A stretch of DNA of 64,000 nt from Myxococcales bacterium (GCA_016794505.1 JAEUJZ010000145.1:62001-126000), one strand, 5' to 3'; numbered from the stretch's first letter, positions 7,993 through 17,075 are shown. Translations and numbers: made by a program. Notes: generated from the sequence alone by a model not told the origin.

Positions 7993-8910
7993 CTACTGCG
8001 GCGGCGCGGCAGAGGCCGGAGCCGGGGATGCAGCCGGCGCTTGCGGCACCGTCTGAACACTCATGCCATCACCGGACTCAGGAACACCGGCCTTGCCGGT
8101 CCGTGCGTCATAGCTGGCCCCGCTGCAGCGCCCCGCGTCGGGCGGAAAGCGTGGCTCGAACTTGTAGATATTCAGCACAAGCTGCAGGTTGAATTCGCCG
8201 ACCGCTTGCTCGGGCTCGCGGTCCGTCCAAAAGCGCAGGCCCTGCACCTTCGTCGAGCCACAGGGATCGAACTTGCCGTCGCGCTGCTTGGAAAGAAGCT
8301 CGAAATAGTCGGCGGCCAGGTTCTTGGTGCAGGCTTGCTCTCCGTCGGCGCAGCGGAAGCCGAACGTGCGGTACCAGCGCTTGTGGCGCGGGCTGTACTC
8401 GCTGATGCGCAAGCGCGGCTCGGCCCCCAGCGTCGGGTTGGCAGCCGTGACGTGATAGCGCACGCGAAACGCCCCGACCGGCAGATCGACATAGATGCAG
8501 GACGCTTCGGGAAGCGGTCCGGTCTTGACGAAGGTGCCGACACCCTCGACGGTGATGCGCATGGTGTCGTTGCCCCGGCCGGTGCGGAACTCGTACCGCT
8601 TGTGGCCCTCGGGCGGCTGGCTGGTCTCCAGGTCTCCCTCGGGCGAGGTGCCGCGCCCATAGATGTCGACATCGCGACACGTGCAGCGACCGCCGCTGCA
8701 GCGTGCCCCCACGCCGGGCAGCGTCGGAATGTCTTCGCGTACGTCGGATGCATCCAACGCCGCCGCCGGCAGCTTGCCACTGCCGCCGTGTCCGCCTCGC
8801 TGCTCGGCGTTCGAACCACTGCAGGCCACCAAGCCCGCCGCCACCGCAAAGACCATCGTCAGATTGCGTCCCCAGGCGACGCAGGCCTGTCGCCAAGATC
8901 CCGTCAGCAT
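7993..8910 (-). CDS. Predicted lipoprotein, hypothetical
   Basis: 305-aa protein with a type II signal peptide: hydrophobic MVFAVAAGLVAC, lipobox LVAC (Cys30). After lipidation it has a Ser/Gly linker, a Cys-rich patch (RCSGGRCTCRD) and a mixed beta region with paired aromatic residues (HKRWYRTFGF, GLRFWTDREP), then a Pro/Ala tail. The repeated cysteines suggest disulfides in the periplasm. No family is recognised. A TAGGCT hexamer ends 6 nt before the ATG; it overlaps the stop codon of the upstream epimerase gene (gap 9 nt), so an operon is also possible. Confidence 0.75.
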   Translation of the reverse strand: MLTGSWRQACVAWGRNLTMVFAVAAGLVACSGSNAEQRGGHGGSGKLPAAALDASDVREDIPTLPGVGARCSGGRCTCRDVDIYGRGTSPEGDLETSQPPEGHKRYEFRTGRGNDTMRITVEGVGTFVKTGPLPEASCIYVDLPVGAFRVRYHVTAANPTLGAEPRLRISEYSPRHKRWYRTFGFRCADGEQACTKNLAADYFELLSKQRDGKFDPCGSTKVQGLRFWTDREPEQAVGEFNLQLVLNIYKFEPRFPPDAGRCSGASYDARTGKAGVPESGDGMSVQTVPQAPAASPAPASAAPPQ

Positions 8911-8919
8911 TCGGCTAGC

Positions 8920-9936
8920 CTAACACAGTCGACTCGGCAGCATCTTGTGGGCTTGGAACCAGGTGATGGCATCGCGAATGGCCGGCTCAAGCGGACCGAT
9001 GTGATAGCCAAGCTCGCGCTCGGCCTTGGCCGACGTAAACCGGTAGCCGTCGAGGTAGCCATAGCGCACGGTGACGCTGTTGATCTCGGACTCGCGTCCG
9101 GTGATCGCCTGGGACAGATCGCCAAGCCAGCCGACGGGCAGGGCCAGCGGACGCGGAATCGCCCACGAAAGCGGCCGCGTCCCCGCGACCTTCGAGATCA
9201 GCGCCCAGAGCTCGCGATACGGCAGATTGTGCCCACCCAGGATGTAGCGCTCGCCGCGACGGCCGCGCTGCCAGGCGGCGATCATGCCCCGCGCCACATC
9301 GCGCACATCGACGAAGCAGTTGCCGCCCGTCGGTGCCCCCGGTGCAGCCCGACGAATCACCTGGATGATCATGCGGCCCGAGCTAGGTCGCGCGTCATAG
9401 GGCCCAAGCAAGTAGCCGGGATTGACGATGACCGCGTCCAGCCCGCGAGCGACTTCGGCGAGCACGACTTCTTCCGCTTGCCGCTTGGTGATCGAGTACG
9501 CCTCGTCGACGCCAAAGTCAGCGAAGTTCCAAGGCTTGCTCTCGTCGACGGGCTGGCCATCGGTCGAGATGGCGCAGGTGACCACGGAAGAGCAGTGAAC
9601 CAAGCGCGGCACCGTTTGGCCTTCGCCCGCGGCGCGAATCGCGGCGATGACGTTGCGCGTACCGTCGACGTTGGTGCGCGTGATATCGGGCGTGGGCCGC
9701 CGACGATAGCTGATGGCCGCGGCGCAGTGAAAGACCGCATCGCAGCCAGAAAAGGCCTGGCGCAGACCCTCGCGATCTTCCAGATCGGCGCTGACCCACT
9801 CGATAGGGAACTCCGCCAGGTGCTGCACGGCGCTGGTGCCTCGACGGGTACAGCGCACGCGTATGCCCTGCTGCAAAAGCAAAATCGCCACGTTGGCGCC
9901 CAAAAGACCCGAGGCTCCGGTGATTGCTACCTGCAT
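8920..9936 (-). CDS. NAD(P)-dependent epimerase/dehydratase (extended SDR)
   Basis: 338-aa extended short-chain dehydrogenase/reductase. The N-terminal Rossmann motif is TGASGLLGANV (TGxxGxxG), followed by SADLEDREGL, FHCAAAISY, the catalytic Ser in HCSSV, and YSITKRQAE supplying the YxxxK pair. The family reduces or epimerises sugars, flavonoid-like compounds or hydroxysteroids; substrate unknown. The start at 9936 is set by the Rossmann motif beginning at residue 3 and GGAAGG about 12 nt upstream; a longer in-frame start exists but adds residues before the nucleotide-binding strand that family members lack. Confidence 0.9.
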   Translation of the reverse strand: MQVAITGASGLLGANVAILLLQQGIRVRCTRRGTSAVQHLAEFPIEWVSADLEDREGLRQAFSGCDAVFHCAAAISYRRRPTPDITRTNVDGTRNVIAAIRAAGEGQTVPRLVHCSSVVTCAISTDGQPVDESKPWNFADFGVDEAYSITKRQAEEVVLAEVARGLDAVIVNPGYLLGPYDARPSSGRMIIQVIRRAAPGAPTGGNCFVDVRDVARGMIAAWQRGRRGERYILGGHNLPYRELWALISKVAGTRPLSWAIPRPLALPVGWLGDLSQAITGRESEINSVTVRYGYLDGYRFTSAKAERELGYHIGPLEPAIRDAITWFQAHKMLPSRLC

Positions 9937-10060
9937 GCGCTCGATCGCCTTCCCCTTCGGTGCGTGCATCGTGCAGCGCCGAAGAGACGTGGTTTTATCA
10001 CAGGGCCGGGAAGGAACGAACGACAGGCAGGCAAGCACGCCGCGGCAGCGCCAACACGTA

Positions 10061-12733
10061 CTAAAACTTAACCTTGACCTTGGTGGGCTTTTTGCCCTTT
10101 TTGACTTTGATCTTCTTTTCGCTGGGCTTGCTGCCCGACGAAGAGTCTGCGGGGTTGATGAAGCTCAGGGTGTGCTTGCCAGGGGCCAAGCTCAGGCCGT
10201 CGCTGGGGCAGCCTAGGCCCGAGTCGTGTCCGTCGACGAAGATACGCAGCTTGCCCTCGCTCTTGCACTTGACCTGCACCTGGGCCGGGCCCTGGACGTC
10301 TTCCGGCAGGTGCGCCGCATCGAGCTTCAGATCCAGCATGCCCGCCGCGGTCACGTCGCGCCGCAAGAGCTTGTGTCCGTCGGCAATCACGACGATCTTG
10401 TGCGAGCCCCCAGGCCACTTCAGCGTCTGCGGAGCGGTTCCCTTGTCGACCCCGTCAAAAAGGATGCGTCCGACAGGGCTGGTCGTGATGACAAGCTCGG
10501 TGCTTGATGCGTCGTTCGATGTGCCACTCTCGGCCGGGCTGCCGCCGTCACGGGCCGCGGCGCCCGCATCGCCGGCTGTCCCGCTTCCTGTGCCTAGCCC
10601 GCTGGCCAGCTTGTACAGAAGCCCCAGTCCGACGAGCAGCAGCCCACCCAGCACCGCAATGAACGCCAGTCGACGCGTTGACTTGACAGGGGCCGCCTCA
10701 ACCAGCCGGTCGGCTGCAGCCTGTGGCGCGTTATCCAGCGTGGCCGCGGCAGTCGGCACGCTGCCTGCCCCAGATGAGCTCGCGCCCAGCGCCCCTGCGT
10801 CGGCGGCCACAACCTCGGCCGGAGCTGTGCTCGACAGGACGCGCGGCTGTGGTTCTGAGATCGGTCCCGCGCGCCGCTTGCCTTCGCCGGGTTCGGCGCT
10901 GGCTGTCGCCATCGGCTGCTCGCTGACTGCGGGCGTATTGCTGAGCGCAGCCGCCGCCTGAGCCATCAGATCGGCCGAGTCCGCGGGCTTGGGTTCTGGC
11001 GCACTCTTCGGCGGAGCGTTGGGCAGCTTGACCGGGGCCAGCGCCGGGCTTGTTTCGTTCAGCGACAGCGTGTCTGGCTTGTGGCCCCAGCTCTCGGCGT
11101 CCTGCGTCTTGAGCGGCAGTGCTGCATCCAACACCTGGCCAACGGGCTGATCAGCCGTCGGTGTCGTGGCGCTGGCTGCTGGGCTTGGGGCGACCCTGGC
11201 CTTGGGATTCACCGAGACTGGATTCGATCGACGCTTGGCCGCTGTGCTCGCTCCAGGTGGGTTGCTGCTGGCGCGTCCCACTTGCGCCGCTCGACCGCTG
11301 TCTTTTTGCGCGGCGGGGGGCGGCGTCGGTGCAGCGCCTCGCGGAGGCAGCGATGGCGGCTTGCCCGCCGGGGTGCTCTTGGCTTCCTGCTCGGCAGCAG
11401 CCGCCTTGTCGACGGGAACCGAGTCACTCTGCGCTGTCAGCCAGTCCATCCCCGAGCGCATTTTGCCCGACTCCCGACCGCGGGGACGCGAGGGCTGGCT
11501 GATCTTTTCACCCGTCGCCGCCTCGTGCCCTGCAGGGCCGGCTGCTTCCGATCGGCCGTTCGCTGCGTCGGCAGATGTCCCAGATCCTGCCGGAATCTTG
11601 GGGTTCGTAAGCAGCAAAGGACGCGACTGCGGCAGCGGCGTGTCTTCCGTTTCACTGCGCGGCGCCGCTTCCGCTTTCTTGGCAGCGGGAGCCGATGAGC
11701 CCGGCTTGCTGATCTCGCGCACAGCTGCCTTGCCCGAGACATCCCCTGGCGACGACAGCCGCATCCGCGCCGAGACCGCCACCTTGTTGTCACCGCTCTT
11801 GCCCGGCGGCGGCGGCAGAGGCTCGGCCGAGCTGCGCTCGCTGATCGTCACCGGCTGCGGCACCGTGTCCCCGGCAAGCTGGAACTGCTCGGCGATGCGC
11901 CCCAGCGCCTTTTTCACCGTGCCCGGCGCGATCTCGGCATCGGGAAGCGCTGCGATGGCCTGTGCCATCTCGGCCATGGTGGCAAAGCGCTCGCTGCGCG
12001 CTGTCGTGCGGGCGCGATCGGCGATCTCACGCAGGGCCGTACCCAACTGCGTCAAGCCACCGGGCGACTGCGTCAGGATTTCCGCCAGGATTGCGCCCAA
12101 AGCAAAGATGTCGCTCTCGGGCCCCGCGGGCGAGGCACCGCTTAGCACCTCGGGCGGAACATAGCCAGCCAGCGCCTTGACCGTCGCATCCTGGGTCCAC
12201 ACCGACGAAGGCAGAAGCCCCAATAAGCCCAGCTCAGACACCCGCAGGCTGCCGTCGGGCAGAAGCCAGATCGAAGCCGGCGACAGCAGGCCATGCCACA
12301 GCCCGCACGTGTGCGCGTCGGCGAGTAGCTGCGAAAGGGCCCGCGAAAGCGAAAGCGCAACCGCCACCCACAGGCCCTGTGCCTGCTCTTTGTCGACGGT
12401 GGACTCAAAGCCGCTGCGCAGCTTGCGCAGGTCGGAAAAGCCTGGAAATTCAAAGACGACAAAGGCCTCCGTGGTGTTGCTCACCGCTTCGAGCAGGCGC
12501 AGAAGCCCCTCGTGCTCCAGCTCACCATAGGTCTTTAGCGTCGAAGCCAGCCGCGCCTGCGCCGCCGCATCCTTGCCCAGCGCCGCGGCCAGCTTTTGGA
12601 TGTAGACCTGGCGCTCGACGCCAACCAGCCCAAAGCGCTTGGCCCGCCAGACCTCGCCGACGGGTCCCGCGCCGAGCCGCTCGACGCAGGTATACCTGCC
12701 CAGCGTAAAGGTGCGCGCCACCACGGAGGCCAT
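10061..12733 (-). CDS. Pseudokinase (Ser/Thr kinase fold) with TM and PEGA-like domain
   Basis: 890-aa protein with an N-terminal kinase fold (about residues 12-265) whose catalytic residues are lost. The VAIK Lys position reads VYIQ (Gln46), the HRDxKxxN loop reads HGLLSPAS (147-154) and DFG reads ELG (167-169). The Gly loop (GAGPVGEVW) and the SDIFALGAILAE helix remain. A disordered Pro/Ala/Ser linker of about 400 aa follows, then one membrane helix near residues 685-708 (FIAVLGGLLLVGLGLL), then a PEGA-like beta domain (about 740-810: TSPVGRILFDG, GSHKIVV) and a Lys-rich C-terminus. It is probably a signalling scaffold with its tail outside the cytoplasm. Confidence 0.88.
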   Translation of the reverse strand: MASVVARTFTLGRYTCVERLGAGPVGEVWRAKRFGLVGVERQVYIQKLAAALGKDAAAQARLASTLKTYGELEHEGLLRLLEAVSNTTEAFVVFEFPGFSDLRKLRSGFESTVDKEQAQGLWVAVALSLSRALSQLLADAHTCGLWHGLLSPASIWLLPDGSLRVSELGLLGLLPSSVWTQDATVKALAGYVPPEVLSGASPAGPESDIFALGAILAEILTQSPGGLTQLGTALREIADRARTTARSERFATMAEMAQAIAALPDAEIAPGTVKKALGRIAEQFQLAGDTVPQPVTISERSSAEPLPPPPGKSGDNKVAVSARMRLSSPGDVSGKAAVREISKPGSSAPAAKKAEAAPRSETEDTPLPQSRPLLLTNPKIPAGSGTSADAANGRSEAAGPAGHEAATGEKISQPSRPRGRESGKMRSGMDWLTAQSDSVPVDKAAAAEQEAKSTPAGKPPSLPPRGAAPTPPPAAQKDSGRAAQVGRASSNPPGASTAAKRRSNPVSVNPKARVAPSPAASATTPTADQPVGQVLDAALPLKTQDAESWGHKPDTLSLNETSPALAPVKLPNAPPKSAPEPKPADSADLMAQAAAALSNTPAVSEQPMATASAEPGEGKRRAGPISEPQPRVLSSTAPAEVVAADAGALGASSSGAGSVPTAAATLDNAPQAAADRLVEAAPVKSTRRLAFIAVLGGLLLVGLGLLYKLASGLGTGSGTAGDAGAAARDGGSPAESGTSNDASSTELVITTSPVGRILFDGVDKGTAPQTLKWPGGSHKIVVIADGHKLLRRDVTAAGMLDLKLDAAHLPEDVQGPAQVQVKCKSEGKLRIFVDGHDSGLGCPSDGLSLAPGKHTLSFINPADSSSGSKPSEKKIKVKKGKKPTKVKVKF

Positions 12734-13034
12734 CTTATCACGGCTAGATTTATTAGTTATTTGGCTTGCTTAATATTTTTTGTCCCTCGGGCTCACCCGT
12801 ACAAAAGGCCACCCTGTCCCGCTCTAGATTGGTTGGTCTTCTGCACCACGCACCGCGTGCAGCTCGCGCCAGATCTCCCTCGCAGAGCATTTCTCTTGCA
12901 GGCAGGGCCGCGACAGTTCTAAAAGGCCAATGATCTCAACGGATTGACCTCGGCTTGCGCCTTACACTCCACCCCGGCTCGCCGAGGCCTGGCTCATCGC
13001 TGCTCAACCGTCGCCCACCAATCGAGGAATCACG
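12734..13034. other. Divergent intergenic region, A+T-rich block
   Basis: About 300 nt between the divergent pseudokinase and VWA genes. The part from about 12740 to 12785 is markedly A+T-rich (TTATTAGTTATTTGG, TTAATATTTTTTG) against a GC-rich background and probably holds the promoter of the leftward gene. No ORF with coding character was seen in the rest. Confidence 0.5.
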
Positions 13035-14258
13035 ATGGCAAAGCTCCCCACCCTGATCCACAAGCTGCCTCTGTGGTTGTTTGCCTCTGCTCTGATCACC
13101 GCGCCGGCTTGCAACGCCGCCCGTCTCGATACCGGTGACAACGAAGACGACGCGGACATGGGTATGTCCGAGTACCGCCGCGATCTCGCCGGCACCGACT
13201 TAAAGAAGCCGCGCGACCGCGATGCCGCCTGCGCCAGCGTCAAGGCCGAGGCCACGCTGGCCAAAAAGCCCGTCGACATCATCTTCGTCATCGACAACTC
13301 GGGCAGCATGTCCGACGAGATCCTGGCGGTTCAGAACAACATCAACAAGAACTTCGCTGACATCATCGGCAAAAGTGGCCTCGACTATCGCGTCGTGATG
13401 GTCACGCGCCATGGCAAGTACAACGGCTCCTCGAACGCCATCTGCGTCGAAAAGCCGCTGTCGACGGTGGCCTCGTGCGCGACGCCGCCGACCCAGCCTG
13501 GTATCAACCCCGGCAAGTTCTATCACTACAGCATCCAGATCGAGAGCACCGACTCGTTCCGTCGCTTGCTCAACTCGTTCGGCGGCTCCGTCAAAGACGA
13601 GTTCAACCTGGCGCCGATGGGCTGGTCGCAGTGGGTGCGCAGCGACGCATTCAAGGTGTTCATCGAGATCACCGACGATCGCTCGGACATGACAGCAGCG
13701 GCGTTTGAAACCGCGCTGTTCGCGCTGCCCGGCAAGCAGTTTGGTGACGCCACCGACCGCAACTACGTCTGGCACAGCATCATCGGCCTGAAAGAAAACA
13801 GCCCCGCAACGAAAGCCTGGCAGCCCGCCGATCCTGTTCAGATGGGGATGTGTAGCGGGAGCGCCGTCTACAGCAACGGCGTCGACTATCAGAACCTGTC
13901 GATCGCCACCAAGGGCTTGCGCTTCCCAATCTGCCAGCATGCCAGCTTCGACGCCGTGTTTAACCAAGTCGCGACGGGCGTGATCTCGGGCACCAAGGTC
14001 GCCTGCGACTTCCCGCTGCCGATGCCGCCGCCCGGTCAAAAGGTGGACCTCGACTCGGTCACCGTCGACTACACACCGATGGGCATGGGCACACCGATGT
14101 CGTTCAAGCAGGTGCCGACGCTGGGGGCCTGCATGCCCAACTCGTTCTATATCAGCGGCGATCGCATCCACATGTGTCCCGAAGCCTGCGCCGTCGTGCA
14201 GAAGGACACCAAGGCCAAGGTCGAGGTCCTCTTCGACTGCCTGTCGATCATCGGCTAG
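13035..14258 (+). CDS. VWA-domain lipoprotein
   Basis: 407-aa secreted protein. The N-terminus (LWLFASALITAPAC) is a type II signal peptide with lipobox APAC, so it should be a lipoprotein. The VWA domain starts near residue 80 (VDIIFVIDNSGSMSDE) with an intact MIDAS DxSxS motif, and continues through FKVFIEITDDRSD. VWA domains bind ligands or partner proteins through a divalent metal. Several cysteines in the C-terminal third probably pair. GAGGA lies 7 nt before the ATG. Proteins of this type are common in myxobacteria and often lack a known function. Confidence 0.88.
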   Translation: MAKLPTLIHKLPLWLFASALITAPACNAARLDTGDNEDDADMGMSEYRRDLAGTDLKKPRDRDAACASVKAEATLAKKPVDIIFVIDNSGSMSDEILAVQNNINKNFADIIGKSGLDYRVVMVTRHGKYNGSSNAICVEKPLSTVASCATPPTQPGINPGKFYHYSIQIESTDSFRRLLNSFGGSVKDEFNLAPMGWSQWVRSDAFKVFIEITDDRSDMTAAAFETALFALPGKQFGDATDRNYVWHSIIGLKENSPATKAWQPADPVQMGMCSGSAVYSNGVDYQNLSIATKGLRFPICQHASFDAVFNQVATGVISGTKVACDFPLPMPPPGQKVDLDSVTVDYTPMGMGTPMSFKQVPTLGACMPNSFYISGDRIHMCPEACAVVQKDTKAKVEVLFDCLSIIG

Positions 14259-14273
14259 ATCCTCGGCTCGCTT

Positions 14274-14295
14274 GCGGGCCAGCACAGGCCCCCGC
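14274..14295 (+). terminator. Possible terminator hairpin after VWA gene
   Basis: GCGGGCC (14274-14280), a 6-nt loop, then GGCCCCCGC (14287-14295), 15 nt past the stop codon. One C is bulged in the right arm. The pyrimidine-rich run after it is not a proper T tract, so Rho-independent function is uncertain. Confidence 0.35.
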
Positions 14296-14376
14296 TCTTC
14301 TCGTTTCCCGCCCCGGCTTCCGTCGCAGACACAAATTACACTTGAACTTTTGTTCAGTGCTTAGCAGGATGCGCCC

Positions 14377-14922
14377 ATGCGACGCATTCCTCTTCGAGTG
14401 GTCTGTCACGCCGTCTTTCGCAGCGAAGTCATCCCGCTGCACGTCCGTCGCCTGCAGCAGCAAGTCGAGAGCACCTGCGCCGAGCAGGGCGCGCAGCTTG
14501 TGGGCTTTTACTGCGACTTCGGACTGCGCAAAGAACACGTGCTCGACTACCCAGCGCTGTTGCACCTGCGCGGCGGTCGTGCCGATGCCTTGCTGATCGT
14601 GCGTACGCCGCTGCTTTGCACCAGCCCCAGCCACGACCTGCTGGAATCGCTGTGCCTGCCGCCAGGGCAGCCGATGAGCTGGCTGCCGGTGCCCGAGCTA
14701 CGCATCCTGGGTCTTTTGCCCAAGGCCATGCGTGTCACCAGCTTCGCGCGACTGCGCGCCGCCGAGCTTGCCTCGCGCGGGTTTCCGCCGCACGCCATTG
14801 CTCGCTGGCTGGACAGCGAGGGCTTCGCTCCACCGCAGGCCCGTCGCTTGCGCTGGACCACACACGACATCGCGCTGCTGTTGCGTCCCGCCCCACCCCT
14901 TGAAAAGCAGCTCGTGCGCTAG
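14377..14922 (+). CDS. Degenerate serine-recombinase-like protein
   Basis: 181-aa protein whose layout matches a serine recombinase: an N-terminal resolvase-like fold (RVVCHAVFRSEV, then helix VRRLQQQVE, strand QLVGFYCDFG, then RADALLIVRTPLL) and a C-terminal piece like the Recombinase/HTH segment (ELASRGFPPHAIARWL, TTHDIALLLR). The catalytic residues are gone: the RVS nucleophile position reads RVV, and the LDRLSRS helix motif reads RTPLLCTS, so both Arg residues and the Asp are replaced. It cannot be an active recombinase by the known mechanism. A DNA-binding role in a domesticated copy is inferred. It stands alone, with no repeats or partner genes around it. Confidence 0.6.
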   Translation: MRRIPLRVVCHAVFRSEVIPLHVRRLQQQVESTCAEQGAQLVGFYCDFGLRKEHVLDYPALLHLRGGRADALLIVRTPLLCTSPSHDLLESLCLPPGQPMSWLPVPELRILGLLPKAMRVTSFARLRAAELASRGFPPHAIARWLDSEGFAPPQARRLRWTTHDIALLLRPAPPLEKQLVR

Positions 14923-14960
14923 CCGCGTGTCCTGACCCGCGCCGAAGGCGTCACGAGCAG

Positions 14961-15644
14961 TCAGTGATGGGTGGCTTCGCGGCCTTCGTCGGTCTGAAAC
15001 GCCATGCGATCGCGAACGTCGGACAGGTAATGGCGCAAGCGGCCAATCACCATGTCGATGGCGACGTAGTTTTCGCCCCCTTCGGGGATGATCAAGTCGG
15101 CCCAGCGCTTCGAGGGCTCGACGAACTGCAGGTGCATAGGCCGCACGCTCTTGTAGTACTGCTCGCGCACCGACTGAAAGCTGCGACCGCGGTGCTCGAT
15201 GTCGCGGCGCACACGGCGCAGCACGCGGATGTCGGCATCGGTGTCGACGAACAGCTTGATGTCCAGAAGCTCACGCAGCTCGCGCTCGACGAACAGCAGG
15301 ATGCCTTCGACGATGATGAACGGCGCCGGCTCGACGTGACGACGAAGCTGCAGCCGCGCGTGCGTCTTAAAGTCGTACACCGGCATGTCGATCGCCTGCC
15401 CCGCTCGCAACGCCCGCAGGTGCTGCACCAACAGCGAAGTCTCAAGCGAGTCGGGATGATCGTAGTTCAGCTGCTCGCGCGCTTGCTGCGACAGATCGGA
15501 TCGATCGCGGTAATAGCTGTCGTGATCGATGACCGCCACCGTGCCTGCCGGCAGGCCTTCGACGATCTTGGAAGCAACAGTTGACTTGCCTGAGCCGGTT
15601 CCGCCAGCCACGCCAATAACCAGGGGACGCACGGGGCGCTTCAT
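14961..15644 (-). CDS. udk: Uridine kinase
   Basis: 227-aa P-loop kinase that phosphorylates uridine and cytidine to UMP and CMP in pyrimidine salvage. Walker A is GGTGSGKST near residue 14; then DHDSYYRD, the substrate-binding NYDHPDS, and EGILLFVERELRELLD with DTDADIRVLRRVRRD. The length is typical (E. coli Udk 213 aa). It is the last gene of a leftward unit, 10 nt after the O-methyltransferase stop. It has a weak ribosome site; a TAGTCT hexamer ends 7 nt before the ATG. Confidence 0.95.
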   Translation of the reverse strand: MKRPVRPLVIGVAGGTGSGKSTVASKIVEGLPAGTVAVIDHDSYYRDRSDLSQQAREQLNYDHPDSLETSLLVQHLRALRAGQAIDMPVYDFKTHARLQLRRHVEPAPFIIVEGILLFVERELRELLDIKLFVDTDADIRVLRRVRRDIEHRGRSFQSVREQYYKSVRPMHLQFVEPSKRWADLIIPEGGENYVAIDMVIGRLRHYLSDVRDRMAFQTDEGREATHH

Positions 15645-15654
15645 ACCACAAAGA

Positions 15655-16314
15655 CTACTTCTTGCGGATGATCGTCAGGCCGTCTGCGATCGGCAGCATT
15701 GCCACGTCGACCCGCGGGTCGTTGGCCAGCGCGTCGTTTAGGGCCCGCACCGCCTGCAGATCGGGGTCCTGATCGCTTGCGTCGAGTACACGTCCTTCAC
15801 GCAGGACGTTGTCGACGCACAAGATGCCCCCAGGACGCAGCCTCTGAATGAGCGCCTCGTAATAGTTGCCCTGGTTCTTTTTGTCAGCGTCGATAAAGCC
15901 AAAGTCAAAGGGCGGCGCATCCTTGGGCAGAGCAGCCAAGGTATCGAGCGCGGGCGCCAGCTTTAGATCGATCTTGTGGGCGACACCCGCCCGCTGAAAA
16001 TAGCGACGAGCGATCTGCGTCCACTCGTCGCTGACATCGCAGCAGAGCAAGTGCCCATCGTCCGGCAAGGCGCGGGCGATGCAGATCGCGCTATAGCCCG
16101 TGAACGTGCCGATCTCGACGGCCCGCTTGGCCCCGATGGCCCGCACAAGCAGGCTCATAAAGCTGCCCTGAAGCTCGGCGATCTGCATGATCTGCGCCCA
16201 GCCCAGCGTCGCGGTCTCGGCCGCAAGATCCGACAGCACGGCATCGCGGCGCGTCGACCGGCTGGTCAAATACTCCTGCAGTGCGGGAGTAATGGGCACG
16301 AACTGACCCGACAT
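15655..16314 (-). CDS. SAM-dependent O-methyltransferase (catechol/caffeoyl-CoA type)
   Basis: 219-aa class I methyltransferase of the caffeoyl-CoA/catechol O-methyltransferase family. SAM-binding motif I is VEIGTFTGYSAICIA, followed by GHLLCCDVSDEW; the metal-binding Asp residues fit FGFIDADKKNQGNYYE and CVDNVLREGRV. It would methylate a hydroxyl on a small aromatic or CoA-linked substrate using Mg2+; substrate unknown. AGGAGG sits 5 nt before the ATG. It is 9 nt after the RdgC-like C-terminal gene and 10 nt before udk, so all four genes probably share a transcript. Confidence 0.92.
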   Translation of the reverse strand: MSGQFVPITPALQEYLTSRSTRRDAVLSDLAAETATLGWAQIMQIAELQGSFMSLLVRAIGAKRAVEIGTFTGYSAICIARALPDDGHLLCCDVSDEWTQIARRYFQRAGVAHKIDLKLAPALDTLAALPKDAPPFDFGFIDADKKNQGNYYEALIQRLRPGGILCVDNVLREGRVLDASDQDPDLQAVRALNDALANDPRVDVAMLPIADGLTIIRKK

Positions 16315-16323
16315 GGGCGCCTC

Positions 16324-17064
16324 CTATTCCTCGCGATGGCGGGACTTCTTGCCGGCGGTCCCCCGCTTTGCCCGCGTCTCGCCCCCCGCATCCAGCTCAC
16401 CAAGGCTGCTCAGCTGCGCCTCTTCCAAGATCGAGCGCGCCAGCCAGGCTCGCATCGCTGGAAGCTCGCTCTTGCGCCAGGTGTCGGCCAAGCGAAGCTG
16501 CAAGAACGCCTGAAACGCCGCCTGCAGCATCGCATCGAGCTGATCGAGAAGCTCAATGCGCTCGTTTAGCTGCTCGCTGTCGTCTTCGCTCAGCAGGGCT
16601 GGCAGCTTGATCCGTCGCAGATCGAAGCCCTCGGCGCTGACCGCGGCCTGCCAGATCTGCTCGTTGCCGCCATCGCGACCCCGACCACCGCGCAGGAACA
16701 GCAGGTCGACCTCGCGCACGGTCAGCCCCCCGGCGACGGCATAGCGCACATCCGGGGTCATGGCCGGCGCCACACCACGCGCTGTGATCTCGCCAGCGCC
16801 TTCGCCCAGGGCCTTTAGCACCACGCGCTCGCCGACGACAACGCGGAACTCATCGCACAGGTCGCTCTCGGCGAAAGAGCCACCGCCGTTGTCGTCATCC
16901 GAGTGATAGATGAGCCAGGTCAGGAACTCGCGCCCCAGGTAGCGACGGTCTTCCAGATCCAGGCTCAGCGCGGTGCGCGTCCCATCGACGGGGGTCTCGC
17001 CACTCTCGGCGATCTGCTCGCGCAGGCTTGGCTCAGCCCCGCGCTTGTGTTTCTCGACATGCAT
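16324..17064 (-). CDS. RdgC C-terminal-like protein, second half of a split pair
   Basis: 246-aa protein read here as matching the C-terminal half of the nucleoid-associated protein RdgC. It begins with a charged segment, then FLTWLIYHSDDD (compare the LTEWVR start of the E. coli RdgC C-terminal lobe), a metal- or DNA-contact region of Asp/Arg-rich strands (RRIKLPALLSEDDSE) and a long helix (LLDQLDAMLQAAFQAFLQLR), then a basic tail. The match is by pattern and by its place directly after an RdgC N-terminal-like gene, 11 nt away. AGGAG lies 9 nt before this ATG, which is preferred to an upstream in-frame start. Confidence 0.6.
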   Translation of the reverse strand: MHVEKHKRGAEPSLREQIAESGETPVDGTRTALSLDLEDRRYLGREFLTWLIYHSDDDNGGGSFAESDLCDEFRVVVGERVVLKALGEGAGEITARGVAPAMTPDVRYAVAGGLTVREVDLLFLRGGRGRDGGNEQIWQAAVSAEGFDLRRIKLPALLSEDDSEQLNERIELLDQLDAMLQAAFQAFLQLRLADTWRKSELPAMRAWLARSILEEAQLSSLGELDAGGETRAKRGTAGKKSRHREE

Positions 17065-17075
17065 GATGGCGGCTC

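Noticed and set aside
7627-10071. A long open frame on the plus strand of about 814 codons
   Set aside because: It runs antisense through the beta-barrel, lipoprotein and epimerase genes, all of which have recognised features; the product is Arg/Ala/Gly-rich nonsense.
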